From Paenibacillus sambharensis (lineage in GTDB: Bacteria > Bacillota > Bacilli > Paenibacillales > Paenibacillaceae), in the NCBI RefSeq assembly GCF_003233845.1, contig NZ_QKRB01000054.1, forward strand, positions 168,422 through 232,421: a stretch of DNA of 64,000 bases, in the 5' to 3' direction. A model generated the notes under the pieces. It did no database searches. It worked only from the letters and a program-made list of their open reading frames with translations, and was not told the DNA's origin. The position numbers and the translations under genes are program-made. Position 1 is the stretch's first letter. Every line of letters begins with the position of its first letter. Of this stretch, positions 1 to 10,553 are shown one piece after another.

Positions 1-151
1 AAGCGTGCACACCACCGCAGTAAATCATTTATCGCGGAGCTTGGATGAAAGCGTTTGCTGCAATATGCTGTGAGGCTGGATTCCATTGTGGAATAGAAGT
101 AATGAAAGTTAACTCTTTCTTGTAAATATAAATATTAATTTGCAAGTACGA

Positions 152-192
152 AGAAAGCGCTTAAAATTAATCATTGACATTGTAAGCGCTTT
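152..192. promoter_or_regulatory. Two tandem cre-like AAGCGCTT palindromes
   Basis: Identical palindromic cores AAGCGCTT lie at 155-162 and 184-191, with centres 29 bp apart, about three helical turns. Their flanks resemble the CcpA catabolite-response element (TGWAANCGNTNWCA) imperfectly. The placement upstream of a sugar ABC operon suggests carbon catabolite repression or binding by another LacI-family repressor. This is motif inference only. Confidence 0.55.
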
Positions 193-266
193 GAATTATC
201 ATGGTATTAACAAAAACATTTTGCAGTTAATATATAAATTAATAATGGTGCAAATTGTTTTTGAAT

Positions 267-288
267 ATTTGCAGGCATTTCTGCAAAT
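267..288. promoter_or_regulatory. Inverted repeat ATTTGCAG/CTGCAAAT, possible operator
   Basis: A perfect 8-bp inverted repeat (ATTTGCAG, 6-nt gap, CTGCAAAT) ends about 27 bp before the ribosome binding site of the lipoprotein gene at 329. No T-tract follows, so it is not an obvious terminator. It could be an operator for a dedicated regulator such as the ArsR-like protein at 5.3-6.2 kb, or a leader hairpin. Confidence 0.4.
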
Positions 289-328
289 GAATACATCATC
301 TGGCTTTTACATTTAGGAGGGGTTTCAA

Positions 329-1705
329 GTGGGTAGCAAAAAGAAATGGTTGTCGGCAGTAACTCTGATGATGGCGTTTGTTCTTGTTCTTGCAGGCTGC
401 GGCGGCAACAACAATGGCGGCGGCAATACCGGGGGAAGCGGAGAAGGCGGCGGCAATGAAAAGGCTGAGCTGACGTTCATGTTCCGCGGCGGTCCTGAAG
501 AACAGAAGGCGTACAAGGACACAGTTGCACAGTACGAGAAAGACCATCCGAACGTAAAGGTTAAAGTAATCACAACTGCGCCTGACCAATATGCAACAAA
601 GCTGAAGGCAGCTATTACAGGCAACAGCCTGCCAGACGTGTTCTTCTTTGATACTGGTGATCTTAGAGCCTACGTAAATGGCGGCGTGCTGCTTGATATT
701 ACGCAATATGTTGAAGGCATGGAAAACGTAGACATCAGCAAGCTCTGGCAGAAGGGCGTTGACCTGTATCGTTATGATGGCAATCAAGTTGGACAAGGCG
801 CTATCTACGGTCTGCCGAAGGATCTGGGTCCATTCTCCCTCGGTTACAATAAGACGATGTTTGAAGAAGCAGGCATTCCGCTTCCTGACAAGGACAAGCC
901 TTACACTTGGGAAGAGTTCATCAAGGTAAATCAGCAGCTGACAATCGACAAGAACGGCGACGGCAAGCCAGACCAGTATGGTACCGGCTTTAACGTAAAC
1001 TGGTCGCTTCAAGCTTTCGTATGGAGCAACGGTGCTGACTGGCTGGATGAGACTGGCACGAAGGTAACAATTGATGATCCTAAGTTCGCTGAAGCGCTGC
1101 AGTACTTTGCTGACATGCAGAACGTTTACAAGATCACTCCATCGATCGAAGATGCACAGACGCTTGACACTTACCAGCGCTGGATGAAAGGCGAGCTTGC
1201 ATTCTTCCCGGTTGGTCCTTGGGATCTGGCAACTTACGAATCGCTTCCTTTCGATTATGATCTGATTCCTTACCCAGCAGGCTCCACTGGTGAGACGGCT
1301 ACATGGCTGGGCTCCCTGGGTGTAGGTGTTTCCAGCAAGACCAAGAATCCACAGGCAGCAGCAGAACTGGTTGCATACCTGACAGCATCTGAGCAAGGCC
1401 AGCAAGCGCTTGTTGATGCGAAGATCCAGATTCCTAACCTGGTTGAAATGGCTGAAGCTTGGGCTGCAAATGAGTCCACGAAGCCTGCTAACAAGCAAGA
1501 GTTCCTGCAGATCGTTAACGAGTACGGCCGTCCACTCCCTGGTTACCGGACATATAATGCAGAATGGTACCAGCTGTTCTTTACGGACATCCAGCCTGTG
1601 CTTGACGGCAAGGTTACCGCTGCTGAGTATGTAAAGGCAGAACAGCCAAAAATGCAAAAGCTGCTTGACAAAGCGATCGAGCAAGAGCAAAAGTCCAAAA
1701 AATAA
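329..1705 (+). CDS. Sugar ABC transporter solute-binding lipoprotein
   Basis: This is an extracellular solute-binding protein family 1 lipoprotein of 458 residues that captures oligosaccharides for the permeases encoded next. The GTG start at 329 follows AGGAGGGG. The N-terminus has Lys residues, a hydrophobic stretch and a lipobox ending LAGC with Cys24 as the predicted lipidated residue, then a Gly/Asn-rich linker. The mature part has typical family features, including an aromatic Trp/Asp-rich central lobe and a calcium-loop-like DKNGDGKPD segment. It is followed by a 14-bp hairpin and two permeases, and then a GH51 arabinofuranosidase, so the likely ligand is an arabino-oligosaccharide or arabinoxylo-oligosaccharide. 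The substrate is inferred from context only. No ATPase gene is present; these importers usually borrow a shared MsmX-type ATPase. Confidence 0.93.
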   Translation: MGSKKKWLSAVTLMMAFVLVLAGCGGNNNGGGNTGGSGEGGGNEKAELTFMFRGGPEEQKAYKDTVAQYEKDHPNVKVKVITTAPDQYATKLKAAITGNSLPDVFFFDTGDLRAYVNGGVLLDITQYVEGMENVDISKLWQKGVDLYRYDGNQVGQGAIYGLPKDLGPFSLGYNKTMFEEAGIPLPDKDKPYTWEEFIKVNQQLTIDKNGDGKPDQYGTGFNVNWSLQAFVWSNGADWLDETGTKVTIDDPKFAEALQYFADMQNVYKITPSIEDAQTLDTYQRWMKGELAFFPVGPWDLATYESLPFDYDLIPYPAGSTGETATWLGSLGVGVSSKTKNPQAAAELVAYLTASEQGQQALVDAKIQIPNLVEMAEAWAANESTKPANKQEFLQIVNEYGRPLPGYRTYNAEWYQLFFTDIQPVLDGKVTAAEYVKAEQPKMQKLLDKAIEQEQKSKK

Positions 1706-1744
1706 TTAAACAGAGAAATAGACAGTAGTCATTTTTAACGGGGA

Positions 1745-1783
1745 AATGATGTTAGTTGGGTTAACTTGACAACTAACATCATT
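1745..1783 (+). terminator. Intra-operon hairpin between lipoprotein and permease
   Basis: A perfect 14-bp inverted repeat (ATGATGTTAGTTG core paired with CAACTAACATCAT, 11-nt loop) is followed by TTTTCGTT. Located between the binding-protein gene and the permeases, it probably acts as a partial terminator or 3'-stabilising hairpin, giving more lipoprotein than permease transcript. Confidence 0.75.
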
Positions 1784-1812
1784 TTCGTTCCGTGGATAAC
1801 CAGGGGTGAAAC

Positions 1813-2700
1813 ATGAAAACCAAATCCAATCTGTACCGTAAAGAGAAATATTATGGCTACCTATTCATACTGCCTCCCGTTTTAGGATTTCTGATTTTCG
1901 CTTTATTCCCGGCACTTTATTCCCTATGGGGTTCCTTTACCGACTGGGACGGCCTTGGACGCATGGATTTTATCGGCCTGGCCAACTACAAGGAATTGCT
2001 AGCCGATGAACAGTTTCACAAGGCGCTTTTCAATACGTTTTACCTGATGCTGGGCATCCCAGTTGGTCTGGCGCTTGCACTTATGCTGGCACTGTCACTT
2101 AACAGAGGGAAGTTCGGCACGACGACCTTCCGTGTTATTTACTACGTTCCGGTTATTTCATCGCTGGCTGCTATCTCCATCCTGTGGCAGTGGGCCTATA
2201 ACGGTGACTATGGCTTGGTTAATCAGTTCCTTGAGATTTTCGGTATTGAAGGACCAAACTGGTTAGCCAATAAACATACGGTTAAACCGGCGATTATTAT
2301 CATGACGGTGTGGAAGGGGCTCGGCTATTCGATGCTTCTGTACCTCGCGGCACTTCAGAGCGTGCCAAGATCGTATTATGAAGCGGCTGACCTGGACGGT
2401 GCGAATGCACTTCAGAAGCTACGCCATATTACTTGGCCGATGGTACAGCCAGTAACCTTCTTTATCGTTGTAACGAGCATTATTGGCGGGTCCCAGATCT
2501 TCACCGAGATCAACATCATGACACCGACCGGTGGCACGGAATATTCGTCGGCAACAGTAGTCTTCTATGTATGGCAGAAGGCATTTGGCAATCTGCAAAT
2601 GGGTTATGCATCCGCCATGGCGGCAGTACTGGGACTATTTATCTTTGTCGTTACGCTCATCCAATTCAAACTGGACAAATCGTCCGACAATCACGATTAA
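1813..2700 (+). CDS. Sugar ABC transporter permease, MalF/UgpA type
   Basis: This is an inner-membrane permease of 295 residues from the binding-protein-dependent transport family. It has a first membrane segment near residues 15-40, four to five more hydrophobic segments, and the cytoplasmic EAA loop with the signature EAADLDGANALQKL near residues 190-205, where the ATPase docks. The ATG at 1813 follows GGGGTGAA. The MalG-type partner starts 24 bp downstream, so the two are co-translated and should form the heterodimeric channel for the lipoprotein encoded upstream. It has the usual length for the family and nothing is missing. Substrate specificity cannot be read from the permease. Confidence 0.93.
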   Translation: MKTKSNLYRKEKYYGYLFILPPVLGFLIFALFPALYSLWGSFTDWDGLGRMDFIGLANYKELLADEQFHKALFNTFYLMLGIPVGLALALMLALSLNRGKFGTTTFRVIYYVPVISSLAAISILWQWAYNGDYGLVNQFLEIFGIEGPNWLANKHTVKPAIIIMTVWKGLGYSMLLYLAALQSVPRSYYEAADLDGANALQKLRHITWPMVQPVTFFIVVTSIIGGSQIFTEINIMTPTGGTEYSSATVVFYVWQKAFGNLQMGYASAMAAVLGLFIFVVTLIQFKLDKSSDNHD

Positions 2701-2724
2701 TAGTCTATAGAGAGGAGAACCGTC

Positions 2725-3570
2725 ATGAGTGAAACCAAACGAAAAGGCATATTTGCCGATATATTAATTTACATTGTGCTTCTAATCGGTGCTGTCTTTA
2801 TGATCGCACCGCTGATCTGGATGCTGACGACTTCTTTCAAGGAAAGGGAGGACGTCTTCGCCCTTCCGCCTGAATGGATTCCTGATCCTTGGGTGTTCGA
2901 GAAGTATGTTGAAATCTGGGAAAAGGGACCGCTGCTTCAAGGTATCACGAATAGTGTTATCGTGGCGGTCAGTGTTACGATTATCGGTACGCTGACATCC
3001 AGCTTGGCTGCCTTCGCCTTCTCAAAGCTGCGCTTCCCGGGTAAAGATTACATCTTCCTTGGTCTGCTTGCTTCATTGATGATTCCTTACCCGGCTGTTA
3101 TGATCCCACAGTTTATGATGTTTTCCAAGGCAGGATGGGTGGACACGCTTCTGCCGCTGATCATACCGGGATTGTTTGGTAACATCTTTATGATTTTCTT
3201 CCTGCGGCAGTATTTGATGAGCGTACCTAATGCGATCATTGAAGCGGCCAAGATTGACGGAGCATCGTACTTCGGTATCTTCACCAGTATTACGTTCCCG
3301 CTCATCAAGCCGGCTATTGCAGCTCAGCTGATCCTCTGGTTTATGGGGATCTGGAACGATTATCTTGCGCCGATCATCTATCTGAACTCTCCGGAGAAGC
3401 AGACGCTGCAGCTGGTTATTGCCAACTATAACGCAACGTATGCGATTCAGACAGACTATCCGCTTATTATGGCGGCTTCGATCATCGCATTGCTTCCAAT
3501 GCTGATCGTATTCCTGATTTTCCAGAAGCAAATTATCGAATCCGTTGCAATCTCAGGGGTGAAAGGGTAA
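2725..3570 (+). CDS. Sugar ABC transporter permease, MalG/AraQ type
   Basis: This is the second channel subunit, 281 residues, of MalG/AraQ type. It opens with a hydrophobic segment (about residues 10-32), has a periplasmic-side PPEWIPDPW segment, several more membrane helices, an EAA loop EAAKIDGASYFGIF near residue 170-185, and the typical ending IIESVAISGVKG. The start ATG at 2725 follows GAGAGGAGAACC. It lies 24 bp after the MalF-type gene and 65 bp before the arabinofuranosidase gene. A terminator hairpin begins within the last codons. With the preceding two genes it forms a complete importer apart from the ATPase. Confidence 0.93.
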   Translation: MSETKRKGIFADILIYIVLLIGAVFMIAPLIWMLTTSFKEREDVFALPPEWIPDPWVFEKYVEIWEKGPLLQGITNSVIVAVSVTIIGTLTSSLAAFAFSKLRFPGKDYIFLGLLASLMIPYPAVMIPQFMMFSKAGWVDTLLPLIIPGLFGNIFMIFFLRQYLMSVPNAIIEAAKIDGASYFGIFTSITFPLIKPAIAAQLILWFMGIWNDYLAPIIYLNSPEKQTLQLVIANYNATYAIQTDYPLIMAASIIALLPMLIVFLIFQKQIIESVAISGVKG

Positions 3571-3594
3571 TCATTCGATTACCCCTTTTTTTTT
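3565..3594 (+). terminator. Rho-independent terminator after the permease
   Basis: GGGTAATC pairs with GATTACCC across a 4-nt loop and is followed by a run of about nine T residues. The left arm includes the stop codon of the permease. The GH51 gene downstream must be transcribed by read-through or from its own promoter. Confidence 0.88.
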
Positions 3595-3632
3595 GCCCTA
3601 AAAGGCTATGACACTACCCGAAAAGGAGTTAA

Positions 3633-5147
<1,515 letters not shown>

Positions 5148-5193
5148 TCCTGGTTATATTGTGCTTCCAGGTATATGAACGGATATGCCTTTT

Positions 5194-5234
5194 ATAAGGT
5201 CCTCACGCGCATTCCAATGTGCATGAGGGCCTTA
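5194..5234 (+). terminator. Hairpin after abfA
   Basis: A long imperfect inverted repeat (TAAGGTCCTCA ... TGAGGGCCTTA, with inner GCGCA/TGTGC pairing) ends about 86 bp after the GH51 stop. It has a weak T-tract and could act in both directions. Confidence 0.65.
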
Positions 5235-5259
5235 TCCAGTTATCCTGGCAGCATTAAAC

Positions 5260-5291
5260 AACCCTGCCGGCTTATGCTGCCTGGCAGGGTT
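5260..5291 (-). terminator. Terminator of the ArsR-like gene
   Basis: AACCCTGCC and GGCAGGGTT form a 9-bp stem. Read on the minus strand it lies just past the stop codon of the regulator gene and is followed by GTTTAAT. Confidence 0.7.
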
Positions 5292-5301
5292 GGAAGGTTG
5301 A

Positions 5302-6225
5302 TTATGCTTGTGTGTTCTTCTCATAATACAGCTTGAAGTTGATATCCTGGTTGTAATTTCCGAAGCCTGAACCAAAGATCGTCAAGCCGCCAACATGCTG
5401 GGCGCTGTCCATCACAGCCATGCGGAAGGTCCACTGCTTCTGCTTGATGTCCAGCTGGTCCAATGTGACCTCGGATAGCTTCTGTCCATCAATAAAGGTC
5501 CCCTTATCATTAATCTTGAGCACCTTGAGCAGGCCAAACTGATTAATTTCGTTCCACCACCAGTCAGGCGTGTATTTGCCGCGGTTACCACCGCCGAAGT
5601 CGCCAGGACTTGTCCAGGTACCGACATGGATACCATTGAGGAAGAAAGTGATATCAGATGGCCAGTTTTCATTGGCAAACGGAGCTTCAGAGGAAATTTC
5701 CATCGAAACTTCAAGCTCGACCGGTTCCTCGGTGCGCAGCAGGAAATTAGGCACTTTATACTCCACGTATCCTTGACCAAACCACAGGATCTTGGCATTT
5801 ACCCGTTCGGGATCAAGGAAGTAGCGAGGCTCGTCAAAGATTCCGATTACGCTTTCAACTGTTGCAAGTCCGCAGGTAGGCTCGATCTGAAAATCTGTGT
5901 AGTGTCCGACAGAGACCTCGGTAAGATGATAGTCGCGATTCTGCGGTAATACTTTGGATGGAAAAGCGATTTCAAGTCCCTCAACGGCTAGTGAGCATAC
6001 CTTCTTGGCTCCGCCGCGGCTTGATACCATGGTGGTGTTAATAAGGCCGGCCTTCTCCAGCTTCTTGACATGCATCGTCATAATCGCGCTGCTTAAGTTA
6101 AGCGCTTGCGCTAATTCTTTTACGTTCATTTCCTGTTTGGCAAGCAGTTGGATCATCTCAATGCGGACAGCGCTGGCTAATGCTTCATATACCGGCAGCC
6201 ACTTATCAGTAACATCAATTTTCAT
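5302..6225 (-). CDS. ArsR-family regulator with large C-terminal domain
   Basis: The protein has 307 residues. Residues 1-85 form a winged-helix of ArsR type: SAVRIEMIQLLAKQEMNVKELAQALN, read in two parts as helix one to three, followed by the recognition segment SSAIMTMHVKKLEKAGL and a short wing. The remaining 220 residues are rich in beta strands, Trp and Gly (SPGDFGGGNRGKYTPDWWWN), unlike the metal-binding ArsR core, and look like a sugar- or ligand-sensing sandwich (inference). A GTGGGGGAA ribosome binding site precedes the ATG. It is convergent with the GH51 gene, so control of the arabinose importer/GH51 unit is the natural hypothesis. The far divergent neighbour is the GH9 cellulase, 613 bp away, which is another possible target. 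Confidence 0.85.
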   Translation of the reverse strand: MKIDVTDKWLPVYEALASAVRIEMIQLLAKQEMNVKELAQALNLSSAIMTMHVKKLEKAGLINTTMVSSRGGAKKVCSLAVEGLEIAFPSKVLPQNRDYHLTEVSVGHYTDFQIEPTCGLATVESVIGIFDEPRYFLDPERVNAKILWFGQGYVEYKVPNFLLRTEEPVELEVSMEISSEAPFANENWPSDITFFLNGIHVGTWTSPGDFGGGNRGKYTPDWWWNEINQFGLLKVLKINDKGTFIDGQKLSEVTLDQLDIKQKQWTFRMAVMDSAQHVGGLTIFGSGFGNYNQDINFKLYYEKNTQA

Positions 6226-6838
6226 GGTTCCCCCACTGAATCGGCAGCGTATTCACATACTCCGACGGGTTATTGGTCATGTGTACGCAGGCATTATTCA
6301 TGCATGCTATCACTAAGACATCTGTTAATGATTGTAGACAATAATTAATTAATAATCAATGATATTTTTATATCTTTTTGCTACCAATCCAGGAATAGGT
6401 CATTAAGTTTGTATAGCCTTCAGGACGGTAGCTGGGCGCGGATAGGGAAGGGCCGATGAAGTCCTCTGCTGCAAACATGATAGCAATGTATTCATGCTCG
6501 CCGATAAATTAGCTGAATCCCGACTCATTAACATTAAATGTAATTATTTTATAATGAAAGGCTGGTGAAATCGAATGAAATGTAAGCGAACTTACGTGTT
6601 TCGGTTAGGATATCTAATTATTAGAGGAATAAAGAGCTAATTATTCAGGTATATTAGTATGCGCTTACATTGTAAAATACCAATATGCAGGCAGGGCGTC
6701 AATCGTTCAGAGGGTTTTGTCGACACAAAGGGGCTGAACCATTTTGAAAGCGTTCTTACAGGGGCGGCACGGGCTATCCGCCTAAGTGACAGATTCTCGC
6801 TCTCGGCATAATTACATATATCGGGGAGGATAATTCAT
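6226..6838. other. 613-bp intergenic region, regulator/cellulase
   Basis: No coding sequence is supported here. The half nearest the regulator is very AT-rich around 6325-6375 and probably holds its promoter. The short inverted repeat GTAAG-CGAA-CTTAC is at 6582-6595, and the matching half-site CGCTTACA is at 6662-6669. Close to the cellulase gene are a cre-like site (6745-6758) and a small hairpin GGCGG/CCGCC (6763-6782). The leader of the cellulase is GC-richer than its surroundings and may be structured. Confidence 0.5.
6745..6758. promoter_or_regulatory. cre-like site upstream of the GH9 cellulase
   Basis: TGAAAGCGTTCTTA, continued by CA, resembles the CcpA site TGWAANCGNTNWCA in its left half and core. 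It lies about 80 bp before the cellulase start, a suitable place for catabolite repression. Motif evidence only. Confidence 0.4.
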
Positions 6839-9800
6839 TTGTCGAACCACGCTAGGAAGAGAACACGTAATGCATGGGTTTCAAGCTTATTGTCAGTTGT
6901 AATCGCTTTCTCACTTGCTGCCCCGGCTGCAGCAAGCATTAGTCCATCGGGTGAAGCTTATTTGCCGCCAGGGGGACCGGATTGGAACAAGCTGGCTGAT
7001 ATTGAAGTGATGACGGATACATTCGGAGGATGGGGGTATGGTGTTGAAGCTGGTGCAGGCAACTTCCTGCCTGCCGATACGGCTGATGGAAAACTGGCCG
7101 CTCGTATTAAGACAACCGGCTGGTGGGCTGCTAATCTAATAACGAACGGCTGGCAGACCAAAGACTTAACGAATTACTACGAGAACGGTATTGTGGAGTT
7201 TGATATTAAAGGCAGTGCGGGCAGCGGGCTCAAGCTTGGCTTCATTGATGTCGTCCACGAGCGTCAGAAGAAGGACGGGACGTTCTATCCGGATACGGAT
7301 GACAGGCCTCACGATGCAGAGACGAAGATCACGGTGCTGTCGGAGAACATTAACCAGTATGCTTCGGTGACGGATCAGTGGCAGCGTGTATCGATCCCGG
7401 TGAAGGATATCGCGGATCAGAATGAGGATTTTTACCTCAGCAGAGTTCAACTGCTCACGATAACGGGTGTGGATGATTCACCTGTAGATGTATCGGTTCG
7501 CGATATACGGATTACGTCGACTGACAAGGAACCGAGCTACGCGCCAATCAAGGTGAATCAGGTGGGCTATCTGCCGGGCGTGGAAAAGTACGCGCTAATC
7601 AGCGGCTACTACAATGAACTGAGTGCTGAACCGGGTACGGCCTTTGAAGTTAAGCGGGCATCGGACAACAGCACGGTATTCACAGGTGAATTGACCCTGG
7701 TGGCTGCTTATGATCCGGCTTCTGGCGAGAAGGTGCTGAGGGCTGATTTTACCCCAGTTAGAGAAAGCGGCACTTATTATGTATCGGTTGAGGGCGTGGC
7801 CGCACAATCAGCACCTTTCAGGATTGGCGGCGACATTTACGCTGATCTGCTTAAAGATGTGCAGAAGTTCTTCTACTTCCAGCGTGCGAATGCGGAGCTG
7901 CTTGCCGAGCATGCCGGAGATTTTGCGAGAGAAGCGCGCCATATGGGAGATGCGGATGCGCCGCTTCAATCCAATCCCTCGATTCGCAAAAATATGTCAG
8001 GCGGCTGGTACGACGCAGGGGATTACGGCAAATATGTAACGGCAGGCGCAACGGCTGTATCCGACCTGTTATGGGCGTATGAGACCTATCCGGGGCTGTT
8101 TACCGACGGACAGCTGAATATTCCCGAGAGCGGCAACGGTATTCCGGATCTCTTGGACGAAATCAAATACGAGACAGATTTCTTCCTCCGCATGCAGGAT
8201 GATGCAACTGGCGGATTCTACTCATACATGATCCGTGAAGAGGCGCGGATGGTTATGGACGGTACGGGAAATACAAGTGTTATTCCAACTGCGCAGACAG
8301 CGGCTACGGTGGGTGCACTCGCACATGCGTCTCTTGTATTTGCTGAGGTTGAAGGGCTTGAAGCTTACGCGGCTGAAATGCTGGCGGCAGCCCAGAAGGG
8401 CTGGACATTCCTTGCAGCAAACCCGCAGCTCATTCCGCAGCCGGATGGCCCTTATAATGACAATGAAGACGTGAACGACCGCTTCTATGCAGCGGCTGCG
8501 CTGTACCGGGCAACGGGAGAGCAGCAGTACAATGATTTTGTAAAAGCACATTATGCCGACTTCACCGCCAAATTTGAAGAAGAGACCTTCTCGCATGGCA
8601 TCGGCGGCATGGAGATGGTGGCTTACTATCATTACATGAGCAGCAGCGAGCCTGATGCTGATGTGAAGACTTGGTTTACTGAGCAGTATAAGAAGTGGCG
8701 CAGCAGTGTGCTTGATACCAGCTATAATACAGTATGGCGGAATTCCACGGATGAAGGCTTCTATTGGGGAGCGAATTCCAACGTGGCAAGCGTACCGTTC
8801 AGCCTGGCCGTCGGCAGCAAGCTGATTGGTGAATATGATTATCGCAATATTGAGGTCGCGCAGGCGAATCTGAACTATCTGCTGGGCGTTAACCCGCTGC
8901 AGCTGAGCTTTATCACAGGTTATGGCGATCATCGTGTGCGCATCACACACAGTGAAATATTCATGAGAGACTATGTGGTCGAAATGCCAAATGGCTACAT
9001 GCCGGGCGGCCCGAATAACTGGAAGGCCAAGTTCCCGGCAAAAGCGTACAATGCTTCGACCGTGGACTGGGAGTCGAATGAGCAGGCGCTCAACTATAAC
9101 TCGCCGCTAATTTTCTTGACGGCCATGCTGCTGAATCAAGGCGATCAGCTTAACGTACCGGTGGAAGAGCCGGGCCCAACGGAGCCGGGGTCAACAGAAC
9201 CGGGCACGACAGAACCGGGCACGACAGAACCGGGCACGACAGAACCGGGCACGACAGAACCAGGCACAACAGAGCCAGGCACGACAGAACCAGGCACACC
9301 GGGCAAACCGTCGCCGATACCGAACCCGCCTCTCGCATCGCAGACGAACTCTTCGGCACCTGCGGCAGCCGCAAGCGGTAAGATTGAAGGCTCGAAGGTT
9401 ACCGTGAATGCCAGTGTGAACGATAACGGTAAAGCAACGGCCGCTCTGACAGAAGCCGATCTGAGAAAGGCGGCGGCTGGCGCCAGTCGCGTGACGATAG
9501 CAGTAGAGAAGTCTCAGCAAGTGAATGCAACCGACATCGTAATTCCTGCGGCATGGCTGCGCAGCGCTGACAAGAGCGTACTGCAGTCCGTCGAGTTTAC
9601 TGCCGGCGATGTAACGGCGGTTATCGACGCTAAGCTGCTCATGGACCGTGCTGAAGGCAGTGCAGACAAGATCGTGTGGACAGTAGCCAGCGTTCCGGTA
9701 TCCGGCCAGTCGGCTGCCGTGCAGCAGGGGACCGGCGGAAATATGGCCTACAGCATCAGCCTGAGCGTAGACGGTAAACCGGCAGCTTGGCAAGCCCGTC

Positions 9801-10537
9801 AGGCAGCCGTCACGATTCCGTATACCCTGAAGGCAGGCGAAACGGCGGATCATATCATAGTGCGCAGCGTGACAAGCGGCAGCCAGGCGGTCGTGAAGAA
9901 TGCGGTATACGCTGCAGCATCCGGTACGATAACGTTCTACCCGGAGAAGGCGGGCACTTACGCGGCTCTTCACAACCATGTGAAATTTAACGATACCTCC
10001 GCTTATACCTGGGCGGAGAAGCAGGTGGAGTGGCTTGCGTCAAGAGACGTGGTGAGCGGGACGGGAATGGGCGCGTATCAACCGCAAGCCAAGCTGACAA
10101 GAGCTGAATTCATTCATATGCTGATGGGCGGCCTTGGACTGGCTGATGTGCAGACTTCTGCAAGCTTTACGGATGTGAAGCAGGACGGCTGGTATTACCA
10201 GTCGGTTGCGAATGCGGAGAAGCTGGGCATTATTACCGGAAAGCCGGATGGCACGTTTGGCGTTCATGAGGAGATTTCCCGTCAGGACATGGCTGTTATG
10301 ATGGCCCAAGCGATTAAGGCTTCCGGCGGCAAGCTTGCATCTTCGGGATCAAGCTCGGCGTTCCGCGACCATGCCGACATTTCCGGCTATGCGGCGGATG
10401 CTGTATCCGCTATGTATGAAGCTGGACTCATATCCGGCCTAGGCAATAACACCTTCTCACCGAAGCAGAGCGCGACCCGCGCGCAGGCTGCCGTCATCCT
10501 TTACAATATGATGACAAGCGGACTGGTTGAGTATTAA
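6839..10537 (+). CDS. SLH-anchored endoglucanase, GH9
   Basis: This is a cell-surface cellulase of 1,232 residues, starting with TTG after GGGGAGGA. Domains in order: signal peptide (about 1-33, ending APAAAS); a jelly-roll carbohydrate-binding-like domain (about 45-232); a CelD-type N-terminal immunoglobulin domain (about 233-333); the GH9 catalytic barrel (about 335-775) with DAGD (Asp392, Asp395) and the catalytic acid in WESNEQALNYN (Glu748); a (TEPGT)n linker (about 780-820); a pre-SLH beta domain (about 845-1050); and three SLH repeats (about 1055-1232). Family knowledge says the inverting GH9 enzyme cuts beta-1,4-glucan internally and SLH repeats hold it on pyruvylated wall polymer. 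It is flanked by its own cre-like site and a terminator, so it is probably monocistronic. Confidence 0.95.
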   Translation: MSNHARKRTRNAWVSSLLSVVIAFSLAAPAAASISPSGEAYLPPGGPDWNKLADIEVMTDTFGGWGYGVEAGAGNFLPADTADGKLAARIKTTGWWAANLITNGWQTKDLTNYYENGIVEFDIKGSAGSGLKLGFIDVVHERQKKDGTFYPDTDDRPHDAETKITVLSENINQYASVTDQWQRVSIPVKDIADQNEDFYLSRVQLLTITGVDDSPVDVSVRDIRITSTDKEPSYAPIKVNQVGYLPGVEKYALISGYYNELSAEPGTAFEVKRASDNSTVFTGELTLVAAYDPASGEKVLRADFTPVRESGTYYVSVEGVAAQSAPFRIGGDIYADLLKDVQKFFYFQRANAELLAEHAGDFAREARHMGDADAPLQSNPSIRKNMSGGWYDAGDYGKYVTAGATAVSDLLWAYETYPGLFTDGQLNIPESGNGIPDLLDEIKYETDFFLRMQDDATGGFYSYMIREEARMVMDGTGNTSVIPTAQTAATVGALAHASLVFAEVEGLEAYAAEMLAAAQKGWTFLAANPQLIPQPDGPYNDNEDVNDRFYAAAALYRATGEQQYNDFVKAHYADFTAKFEEETFSHGIGGMEMVAYYHYMSSSEPDADVKTWFTEQYKKWRSSVLDTSYNTVWRNSTDEGFYWGANSNVASVPFSLAVGSKLIGEYDYRNIEVAQANLNYLLGVNPLQLSFITGYGDHRVRITHSEIFMRDYVVEMPNGYMPGGPNNWKAKFPAKAYNASTVDWESNEQALNYNSPLIFLTAMLLNQGDQLNVPVEEPGPTEPGSTEPGTTEPGTTEPGTTEPGTTEPGTTEPGTTEPGTPGKPSPIPNPPLASQTNSSAPAAAASGKIEGSKVTVNASVNDNGKATAALTEADLRKAAAGASRVTIAVEKSQQVNATDIVIPAAWLRSADKSVLQSVEFTAGDVTAVIDAKLLMDRAEGSADKIVWTVASVPVSGQSAAVQQGTGGNMAYSISLSVDGKPAAWQARQAAVTIPYTLKAGETADHIIVRSVTSGSQAVVKNAVYAAASGTITFYPEKAGTYAALHNHVKFNDTSAYTWAEKQVEWLASRDVVSGTGMGAYQPQAKLTRAEFIHMLMGGLGLADVQTSASFTDVKQDGWYYQSVANAEKLGIITGKPDGTFGVHEEISRQDMAVMMAQAIKASGGKLASSGSSSAFRDHADISGYAADAVSAMYEAGLISGLGNNTFSPKQSATRAQAAVILYNMMTSGLVEY
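9178..9298 (+). repeat. 15-bp tandem repeat encoding TEPGT linker
   Basis: About eight copies of a 15-bp unit (ACAGAACCGGGCACG and close variants) encode TEPGT/TEPGS. Four central copies are nearly identical at DNA level, so the array can change length by slippage. It forms a flexible Pro/Thr linker between the GH9 module and the wall-binding end. Confidence 0.95.
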
Positions 10538-10553
10538 AAGAATTGAAGCAGGG

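Larger units (their letters stand above)
1..328. other. Leader region upstream of the first ABC operon
   Basis: No gene can be supported in this stretch. The first ~50-70 bases stay open in two frames and could be the end of a gene outside the window, but nothing recognisable is encoded. The rest is AT-rich and carries two AAGCGCTT palindromes and an 8-bp inverted repeat, listed separately. A further cre-like sequence (TGAAAGCGTTTGCT) lies at 46-59. The ribosome binding site AGGAGGGG at about 315-322 belongs to the gene starting at 329. Confidence 0.6.

Noticed and set aside
1..71. Coding end of an upstream gene
   Set aside because: Two frames stay open to stops at about 48 and 72, but neither encodes anything recognisable in so few codons.
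296..1690. Long antisense open frame across the first lipoprotein gene
   Set aside because: Same reason: the sense strand encodes a full-length lipoprotein with ribosome binding site and lipobox.
6730..6838. Possible riboswitch (cyclic di-GMP type) in the GH9 leader
   Set aside because: Some GC-rich hairpins and a GAAA are present, but the conserved core and receptor sequences do not line up. A covariance-model search would be needed.
9150..9374. CRISPR-like array or Cys-rich peptide at the TEPGT repeats
   Set aside because: The units are contiguous 15-mers without spacers, and the plus-strand frame is the linker of the GH9 protein; the opposite-strand peptide is an artefact.
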